Below, piece by piece: positions 1-12,251 of a DNA stretch of 64,000 nucleotides. The stretch is from Melastoma dodecandrum (taxonomy: Eukaryota; Streptophyta; Magnoliopsida; Myrtales; Melastomataceae), in the NCBI GenBank assembly GCA_029817715.1, contig JARUPY010000075.1, forward strand, positions 1 to 64,000, in the 5' to 3' direction. The first letter of the stretch is position 1, and each line of letters opens with the position of its first letter. Both the position numbers and the translations under genes were made by a program. Below the pieces are notes generated by a model that did not search any database, was not told where the DNA came from, and saw nothing but the letters and a program-made list of their open reading frames with translations.

Positions 1-1263
1 CAAAGCTGAGATAGCGGAACGTTATTGACATGACCACCTGTTGGTATCGGACCCTCCGAGGTCCTTGTATGCAACGCTGAATGAGGACAAGAGAAATGTA
101 GGTACCATACCAAGCGGCGCAAGACGGAACATACCGATGCAGATGTTCGACGACGAGCTCCCCAACTTCTCCAGGTTAATTAAGTCGGAACTAACTGCTC
201 TTGGGAGACATCTCACCGGAAAATTGATGGCGGTCCTCAAATCGAGCTTGGTGGAGGGACTTCAAGCTAGCCGCAATTTGAGGGGGGACTGCTGCCGCTC
301 AGGCCTGTAGTTGACACAAATAAATAGCTGGTGGCCAGGAACGAAAGCTGGTTGTACTGTTGATCGGATGGCATTGTTTGGCATCATCGGGAACAACGGC
401 AACTCCAGATACGTATGATTAACACGTACTGCTCCTCGAGATCCCGACAAGTGGGCTAGGCAACTCGGTGAACACCATTGGAGGAAACCCTCCACTGAGA
501 GGAAACTTACTCGACAAGTCGAGACCTGCTAGAACAAGTTCGAGCTGAACCCTCACCCCACGGGGATCGTTCCTGTGAATTGATTCTTGCGACAAAATCC
601 AACGCCACTTGTAAATTGTTATCAGCTCGGCTTATACACGACTAAAAATTTATATCAACTCGAAACGATGATCTTTTGTTCTTTGTTCTGTCAGTGTATA
701 GGATGATCCTTCTTAGAACTTATCAACATCCGAAAATGCTACCTTATCATCAAACGGCCTGGGGCCACATTAAGGCCATGACATTGCACTTGTTCCTGAT
801 GTGTTGTATCTTACCACGGGAGGCGCGGACCGCGCGGGTTGGTATCGGAGGATCATCCGGCTTAGCCGCCAAGAGTGTGTTTGAGTTGAATAGTAAAATT
901 CGCCGTTGGAGCTTTTTTTTAGGAATGATTAATAATTATTTCGACTTAAGGCAAGGGCCCAAAGTGTCGGATCACGACCGGTCAACGGAATTTTTCTAGC
1001 ATAATTTCCTCGTAGAGTCAACGTTACGAACGTGATGATTGAAATTCTTGTCCTCGAAAATGAGGTACGACAAATGTTTTCCTTGTATTTTCTTGTGATA
1101 CTATGATCGGTTATTGTCCTAATCCTGACCACATGTCGCCCTTATTATAAAGAATCCCGATGGGGAGATTCAAAGGATGTCTTGTGGACTAGCACGAGCC
1201 CTTTTCTTTAGTTTCTGGTTTTTGTAGTTGATCTTTTCTCAAGCACCGGAAGAATGCAAGGAG
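1..1263. other. Intergenic, no gene recognised
   Basis: Short overlapping reading frames on both strands show no recognisable domain and no coherent splice structure. No tRNA, terminal repeat or simple repeat longer than a few units was seen. Confidence 0.5.
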
Positions 1264-2011
1264 ATGGAACAACTGGCCGCGACGAAGAGTACCCTGAAGA
1301 GTGGTCATTGGCTCAGGGCTGCGATCCTCGGAGCCAACGACTGCCTCCTCACGACCTACTTCCTTGATTCTCGGGATTCGGCCGCCGTCAAGGAGGACCG
1401 CCGAGTCCGATGGTCCTGTCGGGGATCAGCGGGGGCAATCGCGGGTGCTTTCATCCAAGGCTGTCGGCGAGTTTGTATCTGTCTCCACCCATACGTGACA
1501 TTGAGATGTTCCACAAGGAAGGAAGAGGTACGACCGGGGGGGGATTGCGTGATGTCGTGTGATTGGAACAACATTAACAGACAGATAACTATTCGAAGTT
1601 GGTCCAGGGCTACGGCCAAAGATAGTGGCAAGCTCGACTCCGAGGTTATGGCCGGAAACCAAAAAAGGGGGAAAGCCGATGGGTGGAGGTGGGTGGCCAT
1701 CCCTTACACGGCGGTCCGGCGGCATCAGATTTCTCGTTCCTCTGCGGGAGGCAATAGTCCCAATAGTGCGGCCGTTGGCAAGTCACGAATCAACGAGATG
1801 AGGGTGATGGGTGGCCAGTGGCAGTGGTTGACTACTGTCGCGCCAGCCGTTGTTCGGGGGGATGGGGGGGCGTACCTGGGTGGCCTCGTCGGGGAGGGTT
1901 TCCGCGGATGTGGGTACTTGTTTAGGAGGGTGGATCGCCATGGGGATCACTTATGGCTTGCTCAAGACATTCGATAGGGACGGGTCGTCGTTGACTAGTT
2001 GTATATCTTGA
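1264..2011 (+). pseudogene. Vacuolar iron transporter-like (nodulin-21-like/VTL) gene copy, frameshifted
   Basis: VIT/VTL proteins are small tonoplast membrane proteins that move Fe2+ (or Mn2+) into the vacuole. From ATG 1264 the frame reads MEQLAATKSTLKSGHWLRAA then ILGANDCLL, the family's first transmembrane helix (usual form LRAAxLGANDGL). The next family block, AVGEFVSVST then RDIEMF, appears in other frames around 1463-1510. The C-terminal block GGWIAMGITYGLLKTFD appears in a third frame around 1925-1975. Plant VTL genes are normally intronless and about 200-250 codons, which fits the span. The blocks are collinear but spread over three frames, so several 1-2 nt indels are needed (for example near 1353 and 1380). 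The conserved Gly of GANDG is Cys. It is either a decayed copy or a stretch of poor consensus sequence. Family assignment is good; the exact end is approximate. Confidence 0.68.
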
Positions 2012-5000
2012 ATCCCAAACCCTTGGTGTAGCTTCATCTCGTACGTGTGTTGTGGAAATTACGCGGGGCTGGCGTGCATCTCTCTTAAGGACGCATATCA
2101 GGGGCTACGTGTAATGATAGATGATCCCTCCCCCGGTAAGGGTACGAGGATGTTTCGAGATTTGTGAGGATTTCTTTCTGAAAATACATAATAATTATCA
2201 TTTTTACTTTACTGTCCCGCCATTTAATATCTACTCTACTCCAGCTGTTTTTGGTAAGCCGTTTGTTGTTAGATGAAGGTAATATCAAAGGCCCCTTTTG
2301 AAAAACAGTAAACAGTACAAGAAACCGAAAATTGCCCATTATGCTCCCGATCCACTATTTTATATTTCATGGCTATGATCATACTATTTAGTGTCTATGT
2401 TTTATGATAGCCCTAACTTGGTTCCGATGCGTATTGTGAACATATTGCTCAGCATTTTTAACGCTAACTTTAGGAATATGATAGGGGGACACAATTAATT
2501 GGATGAATGCACGAAGGCTTAGACCCTCACTTTCACATCCTTCGCTTGTCCCTACTCAAAGCTGAAAACTGTTGACATAAAATTGATTAATTTCGCGGAC
2601 GTTACTAATCTAAATTTTCTAAGTTTTAATCACAAGTGATTAAATTTAAATTAGTCTTAGAGCTAAATGAACCATGGACTGATGTCGCTCGTTAGACTAA
2701 TTTTAACATACGTTACACATTGTTTTTGATTGTTGGTGGGTATAGGGTCAAAATCGCTTTTTAATATTCACCATACACAATCGCACGCCGCGCGTCCTCC
2801 CAAGGGTTGAGGCTCGGTGATCGAGGAGAAAGAAAGGATTGAACGAACCCGATACGAAGAAACACGAGGTGGGGGAAAAATAATGGAGGCGAAAGAGGAC
2901 GAAGACAGCGGCGAGAGCTCCGAGAGGGTGACACGACGTATGCAGAGGGGCGGTGGAGCGTGAGGATTCTTTTTCGCGCCAACGGTGGAGAAGCGAAGTC
3001 AGTGCGCAAGGAGAAGAAGAGGACAAAAGGTGAAGGGCGTTAGTTCAGGTACAGGGGTAGGGGAGAGGGCGTCGGAGGCCTTGGGATGGTACCGAGGGTT
3101 GTGCGCGAAGGAGGAATATCGCTGGTGGCAGGATCGTCAACACGGGGAGGGACTCTTAGTGGGTGATGTCGCCGGCGATTTTCCCAGCTGTGAAGAAGAA
3201 GAAGAAGGGGAGAGGTTGGTGAGGCGGAAACGGGTGGCTGGGTGGTTGGGGAAGTGAGGAGTAAGGGAGGTTTTTTAGGCGAGTTTAAATGTAGTATAAA
3301 GAAAGAGGTTAATAAGACGATGTTTGTAAGAAGAAGATGAGTAGAGAGAAGGAAGTGGAGGTGGATGAAGAGGAGCTTCCCACCTTATTTTGTAAACTGG
3401 CTCTTTGCATGCGCGTTTGGGAATGAGTATCGGATGATATCCCCCCATAACCCAAAAACCAATTCTGATTTATAGAAATCCACAAACAAATAGACTCAAA
3501 ACATCTAACTTAGTAGTTTGATTGTTGCTTTGAAGATGGGGAAGGTAATATTCAGAAAAATGTTGAGAATTATAGTCGCGGACAAACTCAATGGCAGGTT
3601 AATCAATCTACTAGAATATGGAAAGAATGCAGTTCCATAGTCCTGGTTTGCCGCCATCTATGTGATAGTTTTTTTTTTTTTTTTTTTTTAAGTCTGCCGA
3701 CCAGTTCTTTCTCTCTTCACTTAAATGAAGGAGGCTGTCCCACCTAGAATTTTGTGCTGCATCTCTCCTCGGTTCCGTCTAGGATGCCGGAAACGAGATT
3801 TCACTGATGTCAGTATCTCCGCTGGTCCGCAGTGGGAAAACCTTTGATCCGGCACGTGCAGTGTTCCTGTTCATAAGCGCCTCAGCAGAAGCGAGCGGGT
3901 TGGTGGTGGTATTACATGAAAATACGAAATTTCGTCATGGATTAGAGGAAAAAAAAAAACCAGAAAACGTGGAGGAGTTGAGTTGGGGGTCAGTCGTTAA
4001 TGGGCTGGGATCTTTTCATTCAAGAACTAATGAGCCTGTTATGCAGTAATTGGCCGGACCGGTGTGTCGAAAATGGGCGCTCTTAATAGGGATTTATGCC
4101 GGGCCGATAACCGGTGGAGAGGACTCCCGGAGTCCACCCGCGACGCCAGCCTCCCGTATCCAAATCCTCTCTCTCTCTCCCCTGCCGGTCTTCTCCGTCC
4201 GCATCAGCACGTAGGACAACCGTGTCAAGTTGCTTTGGGCCCCATATCCTGGTAATGGGCTTATACTCCGGGGGATGGTCACCACGTTCGGATGCCATGC
4301 CGTGCTAGTTTGGCTCGAGATACCCGTCAGGGCGTGTACATAAGGGGTTCAAAGTGTTTTGGCTATTCTGTCTTACGTGAGAACTGCCGGCTTGTGTTTG
4401 GTCGTAAATTGCACTGTCAATTTTGAGGGATTGTTCCTGACTTAAAAAGGTTGAAGGTCCTGAATTATGGAGATTGTAATTGGAGCCTCGTAGCCGTATG
4501 ATTTGGGCCTTATTTTTTGCGACGTATCGGATTTTGGTATTGCATTTTTCAGCCTCTTTTACTTTAGTCTTGTTAGGCGTACGAATTTACCTAAGGTGTT
4601 AGTTCTTTAATTATTATGCTGAATAGGGAAGAAGTTTTCTATGGTTGTTTGGTAAAGAATACTCGTGTATCTTCAATATTTTATTGATTTAGTCGGAAAA
4701 TTTTTGTGGATGTCTCGTTGGCGTGGTTTTACGAGATTTCTAGGTTTTTTAAATCTTCATTGTTTCTCGTGTTGCCCTCCTCAAGGAAGACGAATCCGGG
4801 AGCGTGGTTGATTGGCGTTACAAGCCCCAACACAGAGAAGCAGAGGTTACTCTCGCACTACGACTCCAAACCATAGTGTTGTAAACTATAACCGTCTTGG
4901 CGACAGTAACCAATATGCCCATACTTATTCTTTGTTTCTTTATTGGGGTGAGGCATACGTTGATCATTTTGACTGTGTTTCTGGATTAGTTTTTTATGTG

Positions 5001-5590
5001 TTAGCTTTGGTGGGGGAAGAAGAATGGTAATGGAGAGAATCGGGCCCCATCCTGGTCCATTCTCGATTTATTTTTTTTGTCAGTTTTTCGGCGAGTGTCC
5101 CTTCGGTTTAATGATTCCAGATAGGCCATGCTGGGTAGTGGGATGAGGATTACCAGCCTCAACGCCTTGATGGACTGGGCGGCTCTCATTATTCATATTC
5201 CTCATTCCCAAACCTTCACCCCTGTTTGTCTTTTTGCCCACCCTGTCTTCGTCGCCACTCGCCAACCCAAACTTAACTCTTTCACAGAAGGGTAGGCAAT
5301 ATCGGTGGTTAAGCTATCCCATACATCCCAAGCCAAGCCAGACTAATCCCCAAACCTTTTTTTTTTCTTCACGAGTCGTACGTTATTGTTTCTAAGTTTT
5401 GACCAGTTCTTGTGTCAGCTTCCTGTCGCCGTCGGGCGTTTATTTACAGGTCTCCTCCCTCCGGAAATTGTTGCTTCTGTAGTACATTTATAGGGGACCA
5501 GCGTATGTTTATGTTGCGTCGTGTTCGTGGCCTTCTTGCCAAGCGCCTCCTTTTACAATAATAGAAAATCCTCCTCCCCGCCCCTCTCCC
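2012..5590. other. Gene-poor spacer
   Basis: No domain-bearing frame was found. Contents are AT-rich DNA (2340-2760), a purine-rich stretch near 2820-3380, a 21-nt T run at 3669-3689, and CT/GA-rich patches. The reading frames here (for example 2748-3026 minus and 3807-4049 plus) look like chance openings. Confidence 0.45.
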
Positions 5591-6173
5591 CTTCTTACAT
5601 TGTCCCACGGCAGGTACGAGACGAGAGGCTTTCGCTGCACTGATAGCATTGGTTGGGAGGACGGGTATATATTTCGTGAGGGACGGCGCTTCGGATTTTG
5701 TTTTGGTTGGGTTTTTGCGCGAGTGGAAGGTGGTGAGTTCCTTGGTTCCTCGTAAAAATCTCGGGTTGTGCGGATTTTTCTGTGGGTTCTTCTGGTGGGT
5801 TTCTCTGTGGAGGTTTCTGGGTGGAGTGGTGGGGGGGGGAGATAAAATACGAGTTCATTTTGCGCGTGATGGGTTGGAATGCTTGGAGGACTTGGAGTAA
5901 TTGCAGGGATGAACGAAGGAAGATTATTGGGGTTTTGTGATGAGGATTTGGGTATGATGAGGAGGAAGTTGTCTTGTTTCTTTGCGTGATTGTTATAGAA
6001 TTTTTCTCTTTTCTTGATTCTCTGAGTTTTCTCTTACCTGTATCGATGCGGGGATTTTTGGTTGATAACTGTAAGTTTTGGTGTTTCGTGGGGTTTTTTC
6101 AGGAATCTGAGATCTCAAGCAGCTTCTGGGATTTTGTTGTCATTTGAAGTAGTATCTGAGTTGTTATCAGCAA

Positions 6174-6337
6174 ATGATTGGAAAGTTTCGTAGTTTGAAA
6201 AACGCGATTGAAGTGGTGGGGGAGATCATGGAGTCTTCTCAGATCTCTCCCCACGAGGCCTTCGATACAATCGGGGGAAGACAGTCAGAGGCTGCCAAGG
6301 CGTTGATTCCGTACGCGTCGAGAAGGAGGATAGGGTG
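6174..6337 (+). CDS. Unassigned short reading frame, possible exon of a decayed gene
   Basis: From ATG 6174 an open frame of about 54 codons begins MIGKFRSLKNAIEVVGEIME and continues through SSQISPHEAFDTIGGRQSEA to a stop after RRRIG. It has balanced amphipathic composition and a protein-like amino-acid mix unlike the low-complexity frames around it. A polypyrimidine tract and CAG (about 6090-6103) lie just upstream and could be a 3' splice site of a 5'UTR intron. I do not recognise the family. The frame shifts or stops at about 6337, after which purine-rich text with other short frames continues. It could be the first coding exon of a gene broken by indels, like the neighbouring genes, or chance. 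Confidence 0.3.
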
Positions 6338-7159
6338 AGGTTTGACGCGAATATGCGAGGCAGACCAAAGGGATCGATTGTTGCCGGAGGAATTGCTTTC
6401 AAGGTCTTCCTGGAGATGCAGTAAGAATTTGGTTTTCTATTTCGGGGGAGAGCAAATAAGTGGGAGGTTGTGAAGTTGCTGAATCTGGTAGACGAATTCT
6501 ATTGCCTCGTTTTGACAAGCTTATCCAGAGAGCTATTCCTCTGGAGTGTGTGTCATCGGGAATCTCCGTTATCTCAAGGTGCGTGTCGTTCCAACGAAGA
6601 GTGTTCTGTGGCTGCTGTTTTTAATTTTAGTGAAGTCTGCAAAGGCCACATATGATTGCCTCATCGCTATTTCGGTCTACTAGATAAACCTCCTGCAAAC
6701 TCAGTCGAGCATATATAACTCGGATAATTTACCGGCAGTAAAGCGTCTGATCCTGTTTCACTTGAGGACGTTAGCTATGTAAAGAAGGTAAAGTCAATTC
6801 ATTCTATGCAGATGGTTGTCAGCAAGCGATTTCCCCGCGCTCAAGTTGATGACCAAGATTTCTGGATTCCACTTCAAAGTACCCTGGAAATAGGCCGTTC
6901 GGGTTACATCCCATCTCCCTCCATTTCTCATGCCTGCCGATATGGATTAGCGCCCTGTGTTCCTATTTGGTCTTGTTTTTGCTTCACCAAAGTGAGATAA
7001 TTACTTTTAATTTGTCAGGACTCAGGACAGGTGTAGAAAGGTTGTGTTTGATTAAGCTTGCTAGTTTGATTGAAAATATCTGAAAAGAAAGGCACCAACT
7101 AAAAGAACTGAATCTGCCATGGAGTAAGTTGCACTGGGTCAAGTAGAAATGGCTTCCCT

Positions 7160-7275
7160 AAATAAAAAAAAAATTAAAAAAAAATTTAAAAAAAAAAATT
7201 AATAAGATAAATATTTAATTTTTTTTTAATTAAAAAAAAAAACAAATAAATATAAAAAAAAATTTTTTAAAAATT
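7160..7275. repeat. A/T homopolymer-rich low-complexity patch
   Basis: About 115 bp made almost only of alternating runs of A and T (runs of 5-10), with two or three G/C bases. No gene is inside. It is a likely slippage-prone and assembly-error-prone site. Confidence 0.85.
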
Positions 7276-9045
7276 CTATTGGCAAGCTGTCGAGTTTGCT
7301 GAGCTTGGATTCTATCAGAGAATAGGGCTACTTGTCCTGGCCCTCGGGTTATCGGCAGCCTTTTCTTCTCTGACAAGCATTGGGATCTGCATGGAAACAG
7401 AATTTCCTGAGCTTCCTTGAGTCAGTTGGGGATTATCCTCACGGTAGTCTATCTGGAACATTGAGTGGGAATCAAAGTGACAAAAACTGCTTGCATGCTT
7501 TTTGGAGAGACTCGGTGCGTCATCAAGGCGCTTAATTCTAAGTTCCAATAAACTGGTCTTATATTGCTCAGAGTGTGTGGGATCCCTAGTTAGCCTGAAG
7601 AAAATTGAATATAGAGACCGAACGGATCTACGAGGAATTGCCTCATAATATGGTCAGTGCCACTTCCATTTGGGATCTACTGGGGCTGATTACAACTCGG
7701 CATGAAGGCTCTGTCCTGAGGCCAGTGGGGTTAAGAATCTAGTACATTGGAGAGTGTCTGTCTGTACGTTTTTAAACTATATTAAAGCAACTACCGACAA
7801 CATTGTCCTCACTGGTTAAACTTGAGGGAGCATTGACGTGAGACTTCAAACGAAACTCGAGGCTGTGCCTGAAAGTTTCGTGTTATTGCTTACGGACAGC
7901 TTGTGACAAGATGAATGGTTGGAAAACCAATTTTGAAGGACTCTGAGGGCGCTTCCGAGGGTCTATCGGGCAATCTCGAGAGTTGCTTGAGGAGTTAGAT
8001 ATCAGCACATAAAACCCATAATTATAGGGTCTTTCCACGACTCATTTAGGTTGCTGACACGGTTTGCAGAGTTCTACGCGCGGAAAAAAATCCCCCCCCC
8101 ATTGGAAGTTGCCACTCTCGACAGGTAGCTAGAGATAAGCGGCGCACAGGTACACAGATTGGTGTCTTCTCCTGCCCTTCGTATTTCTAGCAGGTTGCTT
8201 ATCGCAAATTGTGGCTTAGCTTTATGAAGTGCGTACACTTGGCATTTGTCCACTATAGCCTCTGAAAGGCAGCTGTCTCGTGTACATGGCGCTGTAACGT
8301 GGAAGGATTGAGAATAAACCAGAGCCCTCTGAGAAGCCGACAAAGGGCCCTGGTCCAAGATGTGCTGCTTTTCTAGAGCCAATAAAAGGAATCGGTGGTG
8401 GTGGTAGTGGATGACTACTTGAAGGCCTCAAGGTCGGCTGTTGTCCATGCTTATGAGGGGGTAAGACGGCTCGAATTTCTGCTTCGAACTGGATAGTGAG
8501 GTGGCTTGGCGGATACGAGGGGTCTTTTCTATAGTCCATCCTTTTTTTTTGTCCGCAAGGAGTCGGCCGCGCCGGAGAATTTTAAGGGAATTATAGAAGG
8601 GATTCGGTCGGATCGCAGCAGTTGCTTATTTGTATTAACATGGCCAACGACTTGTAGCTTCTTATTCTTCCTACCATCTGATCATGAATCGAAACGCGAC
8701 GGAGTTCACTTCTACCCACTCTCGATCCTTTAGAAGGTATCCGGTTTCCCGTTTCATATCCATCATCTGCCATCAAATTGGATCACCGATCCTATTTCAG
8801 GACTCAAAATGCAGATAGTGGAAGGGAAATCTATCTGCCTGCCCATCCGGCAAACAAATGTGGTTATAGACAGACGCCCCCCTCCGTTCATTGGCTCCAG
8901 CGGATTCCCTATTTACTCGACTATAGCCGTTCGGTAAGCCTGCCGATCGATACGCTTTTGATGTCATTAGTTTAAGTAAAATGCAATGATCTTTCCTCCT
9001 CCAAGGCCGGATTGATGGCTCGATGCAGGGGGAAATGCTCTGGAT
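7276..9045. other. Spacer without a recognised gene
   Basis: Both strands give only short frames with no family signature. A nine-base C run lies at 8092-8100. No terminal repeats or RNA gene were recognised. Confidence 0.45.
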
Positions 9046-10177
9046 CGAGGAGAAGGAAAGGGGGAAGAGAGGAAAAGGAAGAGAGAAAAAAGGAAAGAGA
9101 GAGTGAGGAGAAACGGAGGAGGAGAGGTGAGGGAGGGAGGAAAAGAGGGGATGGAAGAAAATGAAGGGAAGGGAGAGGGGGAAGAAAAAGAGGAAAGAAA
9201 GAGAGAGAAGGGGAGAGGAGAAGGGAAGAGGGGAGGAAGGTAGAAAAAAGAAGGAGAGAAGGAGCCTGAAAGGAGTAGAGGAAGGAGGAAAAGAAAGAGA
9301 AGGAGAACAGAGGAGAAGTGAGAGGAGAGTAGGGTAGATAAAGAGAAAAGAAGATGTAATAAGAAAAGAGGATAGGGAGTCGCAATGAGAGAGAGTGAAG
9401 ATGTAGAGAGAATAGGTCAAAGAAGTGAAGCAGAGATGAAAAGTGAAGAAAGAGTGATGAAGTGGCGTGAGATAGGGAGTAGGGAACGAGCGAAAGAGAA
9501 GGAGAGATGATGAAAAAAAGAGAAGAGGGGCAAAGAAGGGATAGGAAGAGAGTGAGAGCAGAGGAAAGGAAGGAGGTGAGGAGAGAGAGCAGAGAAAGGA
9601 GGGGAGAAGAAGGAGAAGGAAGGAGAGAAAGAGGGCGGGAGGAAGAAGACTGTTTACAGAAGAAAGGGGAAAGAATAGAAGAGGGGGCGGGAGAGGAAGA
9701 GATAGCCGGAAGAAGAGAAAATGGATAAGGGGGGGAAGAGCCGGAGTGAGGAAAAGGAAGAAGAAGTGGGGGAAAGAAGGGAAGGAAAGTAGCGAGAGAG
9801 AGAAAAATGAGAAGGGAGAGAGGAATAAAGAAGAGGAGAAGCGAGAGAAAGGAGAGGGGAAAGAATAAGAAGAGAGAGAGGAACAGTCTTCAGCACGAGG
9901 AGAGAGGAAGAATGAAGGAGAAGAAGCGGGAAAGAAAAAGAAGAAAAAAGAAGATAACAGGAGAGATGGACAGGAGAAGGGAGAATGAACAAGACGAATG
10001 GAAAGGGAAGAATCAGGAGCGTAGAGAGAGAAGAAGAGGGAGAGAGAATGATCAGAGAAAAGAGATAAGTTGAGAAGGGAGGGAGAAGAAGGGAATGAAG
10101 AGAGGAAGGAAGAAGATGGGAGAAAGAAAAGGATGAAGAGGCAAGAAAAGAAGAAGAGAGTTTGAGGAAGAGAAAAA
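9046..10177 (+). repeat. 1.13-kb polypurine (GA-rich) tract
   Basis: The plus strand is almost entirely A and G for about 1.1 kb, with isolated C or T bases every 10-30 nt. There is no fixed repeat unit; it is an irregular mix of GA, GGA, GAAA and AGG words. The long frames on either strand inside it (Arg/Glu/Lys-rich on plus, Ser/Leu/Phe/Pro-rich on minus) are composition artefacts. The edges are sharp: ordinary sequence resumes at about 10178. Mirror-rich purine tracts of this kind can form intramolecular triplex, but that is inference. Confidence 0.9.
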
Positions 10178-10627
10178 TGTCCCTGCTGAGGAGATTTTTC
10201 TATTAGTCAGATATCTGCTCCTGGCAGATGTGATGAGAGTTTGGGGACCACCCTTGATGTTTGCCAACCTCGTCCACTTAAGCTTTAGGAACAGCTGTCC
10301 GTTCACCCTCTTTAGCAAAATAAAAAAAAAAAATCCACGACTAATAAATGACTCTTGACGTCATCGTGACGTGCCGGGGACCACGTCATTCTTTATTTGG
10401 GGAAATCATCTCATGAAATCATATTGGGCCTAAATTCGGGCCTGATCCAGCCATCACATCGGACTTTCACAAAAGGCCATTACATTTCCGGAGTTCTGTT
10501 TTTGCCCTAATTAAAAAGAAGGGAAGGAAAACCCTAAATCACGAGCGTTTAGCCGTTTCCGATCTCCTCGCGCCGCATTTTCGATCCCTTCCGGAGTTGT
10601 CTTGTCGGTTGATCCCTGCGGATTCTG
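10178..10627. promoter_or_regulatory. Upstream region of eIF6
   Basis: This is the 450 bp between the purine tract and the eIF6 start. It contains an A run (10320-10334) and a TGACGTCATCGTGACG segment at 10355-10372 that resembles ACGT-core bZIP sites. Promoter function is inferred from position only. Confidence 0.4.
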
Positions 10628-12251
10628 ATGGCGACGAGTGAGTGATTTTTGTTTTCTGGGAAAATTATTCATTCTTTTCCGTGTCTGATGGCGTGACTGA
10701 TTGGGCTTGTTGCCGGGTGTCATGCAGGGATTCAGTTCGAGAACAATTGCGAGGTCGGCGTGTTCTCCAAGCTGACCAACGCCTACTGCTTGGTTGCTAT
10801 CGGAGGGTCGGAGAGTTTCTACAGGTGGATTGTCGGATTCTGTGATTGGTTGATGTAAACGGATTTTTGGGACTAAGTAAGGGAGCTTCTTTTATTTTTG
10901 GGGGCGTTGGTTGATGTTGTTTGCAGTGTGTTTGAGGGTGAGCTGCTGATGATGTTATTCCTGTTGTTAAGACGTCCATAGCCGGAACGAGGATCATTGG
11001 TCGACTTTGTGCTGGTGAGTGTCTTTGATTTTGGTAGTTCGGGATGGTGTTTTTAAGCTGACTGAAGTTAATTGGGGTGTGGGGTTGCTTTTTTCCTACG
11101 GCAGGGAATAAGAAGGGGCTTTTGTTGCCGCACAATACCACCGATCAAGGTTGATTCCTGGTTCTCTTCTTTAGCTTTTGATTGAAAGAACAGAAAAGTT
11201 TGTTGCCTAGGCAATTTTGCTTTGAAAAATTCAAGATGACACGATTGATATGAGGGATCGCTTTTGGTTCGCTCCAAGCGTAAGTAGTGGTTGTAATTGG
11301 GCACTTCTCTCTCTGGTGCCGTCTTTTCTTTCACAGAGCTGCAACACTTGCGAAATAGTTTGCCAGATATGGTTGTTGTGCAGAGGATAGAAGAAAGGCT
11401 ATCTGCCCTAGGTAATTGCATAGCATGCAATGACCATGTAGCTCTTACACATCCAGGACCTTGACAAGGTTCTACACTTTGTCCCTTTTGACGTCTTTCG
11501 AGTCGTATCTTTTCTAATAGTATTTTTTTTCTCGGTCATCCTGAGACTGCAGTTTTGCGGATTATTTTTATTTTAGTTTGCTTCTCCTGATGAAAATATT
11601 GTTGTATAATAATCTGCACTTAATTAAATATCGGACGAGCTTTAAGTTATGCTTGATCGTATATCTCGGTGTCGGCTCTGAGTTTCATCTGTTGTGTCTT
11701 CATCTGGGATATCAACAGCTTCTTGGTCTTGCTGTTTTTTATTCATTATATACGTAATTAACCCTCTCCTATTATTTACCTTAATTTCTCCTGTTTCAGG
11801 AAACGGATAAGAGATGATTGCGGATGTTACTTGGAGTTGAAGTTTTCAGGCAGACGATTGCCGGCAACATTTCTAGTGGGGAGCTATTGTGCTTTCTCCA
11901 ACCGAGGTGGCCTGGTAAGCTTTTAAAGCTTGTCCCCAGGATGTACCCAAACTGAAAAGAAATACTAAGTTTTTGGATGATTGCTTGGCAGGTGCATCCC
12001 CATACATCGATCGAGGACCTGGACGAGCTGTCAACACTCCTTCAGGTTCCTCTGTTGCTGGGACCGTGAACCGTGGCAGCGAGGTGATAGCTGCTGGAAA
12101 TGACCGTGAATGACTGGGCGGCGTTTTTGCGGCTCAGACACGACAGCAACCGAAATGTCGGTCATCGAGAGCCGTCTTCAAGCTGAGGGAGGCGCAGCCT
12201 AGCTCCATTGTCGACGAGATGAGGAAGTCATTGATTGACAGCTACGTCTAG
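10628..12251 (+). pseudogene. EIF6: Eukaryotic translation initiation factor 6 gene (7 exons) with multiple frame breaks
   Basis: eIF6 is the 60S anti-association and ribosome-biogenesis factor acting in nucleolus and cytoplasm. Exons: 10628-10637, 10728-10824, 10927-11014, 11105-11149, 11337-11468, 11800-11914, 11992-12251, all with GT/AG borders. Read with frame changes they give the whole protein: [20 protein letters not shown], then [56 protein letters not shown], and the end MRKSLIDSYV. Frame breaks are nearly all single bases: one G missing near 10944, one G extra near 11456, extra bases near 11808, 11831 and 11871, and in the last exon near 12053, 12093, 12124 and 12170. Conserved residues are otherwise kept and splice sites are intact. 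It is either a functional gene with consensus errors or a very recent pseudogene; the lack of substitutions favours the first. Confidence 0.8.

Noticed and set aside
1228..1977. A single 249-codon protein in one frame
   Set aside because: Only its first 30 or so residues match the VIT family in that frame; the later family blocks lie in other frames, so the full-length translation is an artefact of frameshifts.
8797..10073. Several 70-200 codon frames on both strands in the purine tract
   Set aside because: Arg/Glu/Lys-rich on one strand and Ser/Leu/Phe-rich on the other, with no domain; they are open only because stop codons are rare in near-pure purine or pyrimidine DNA.
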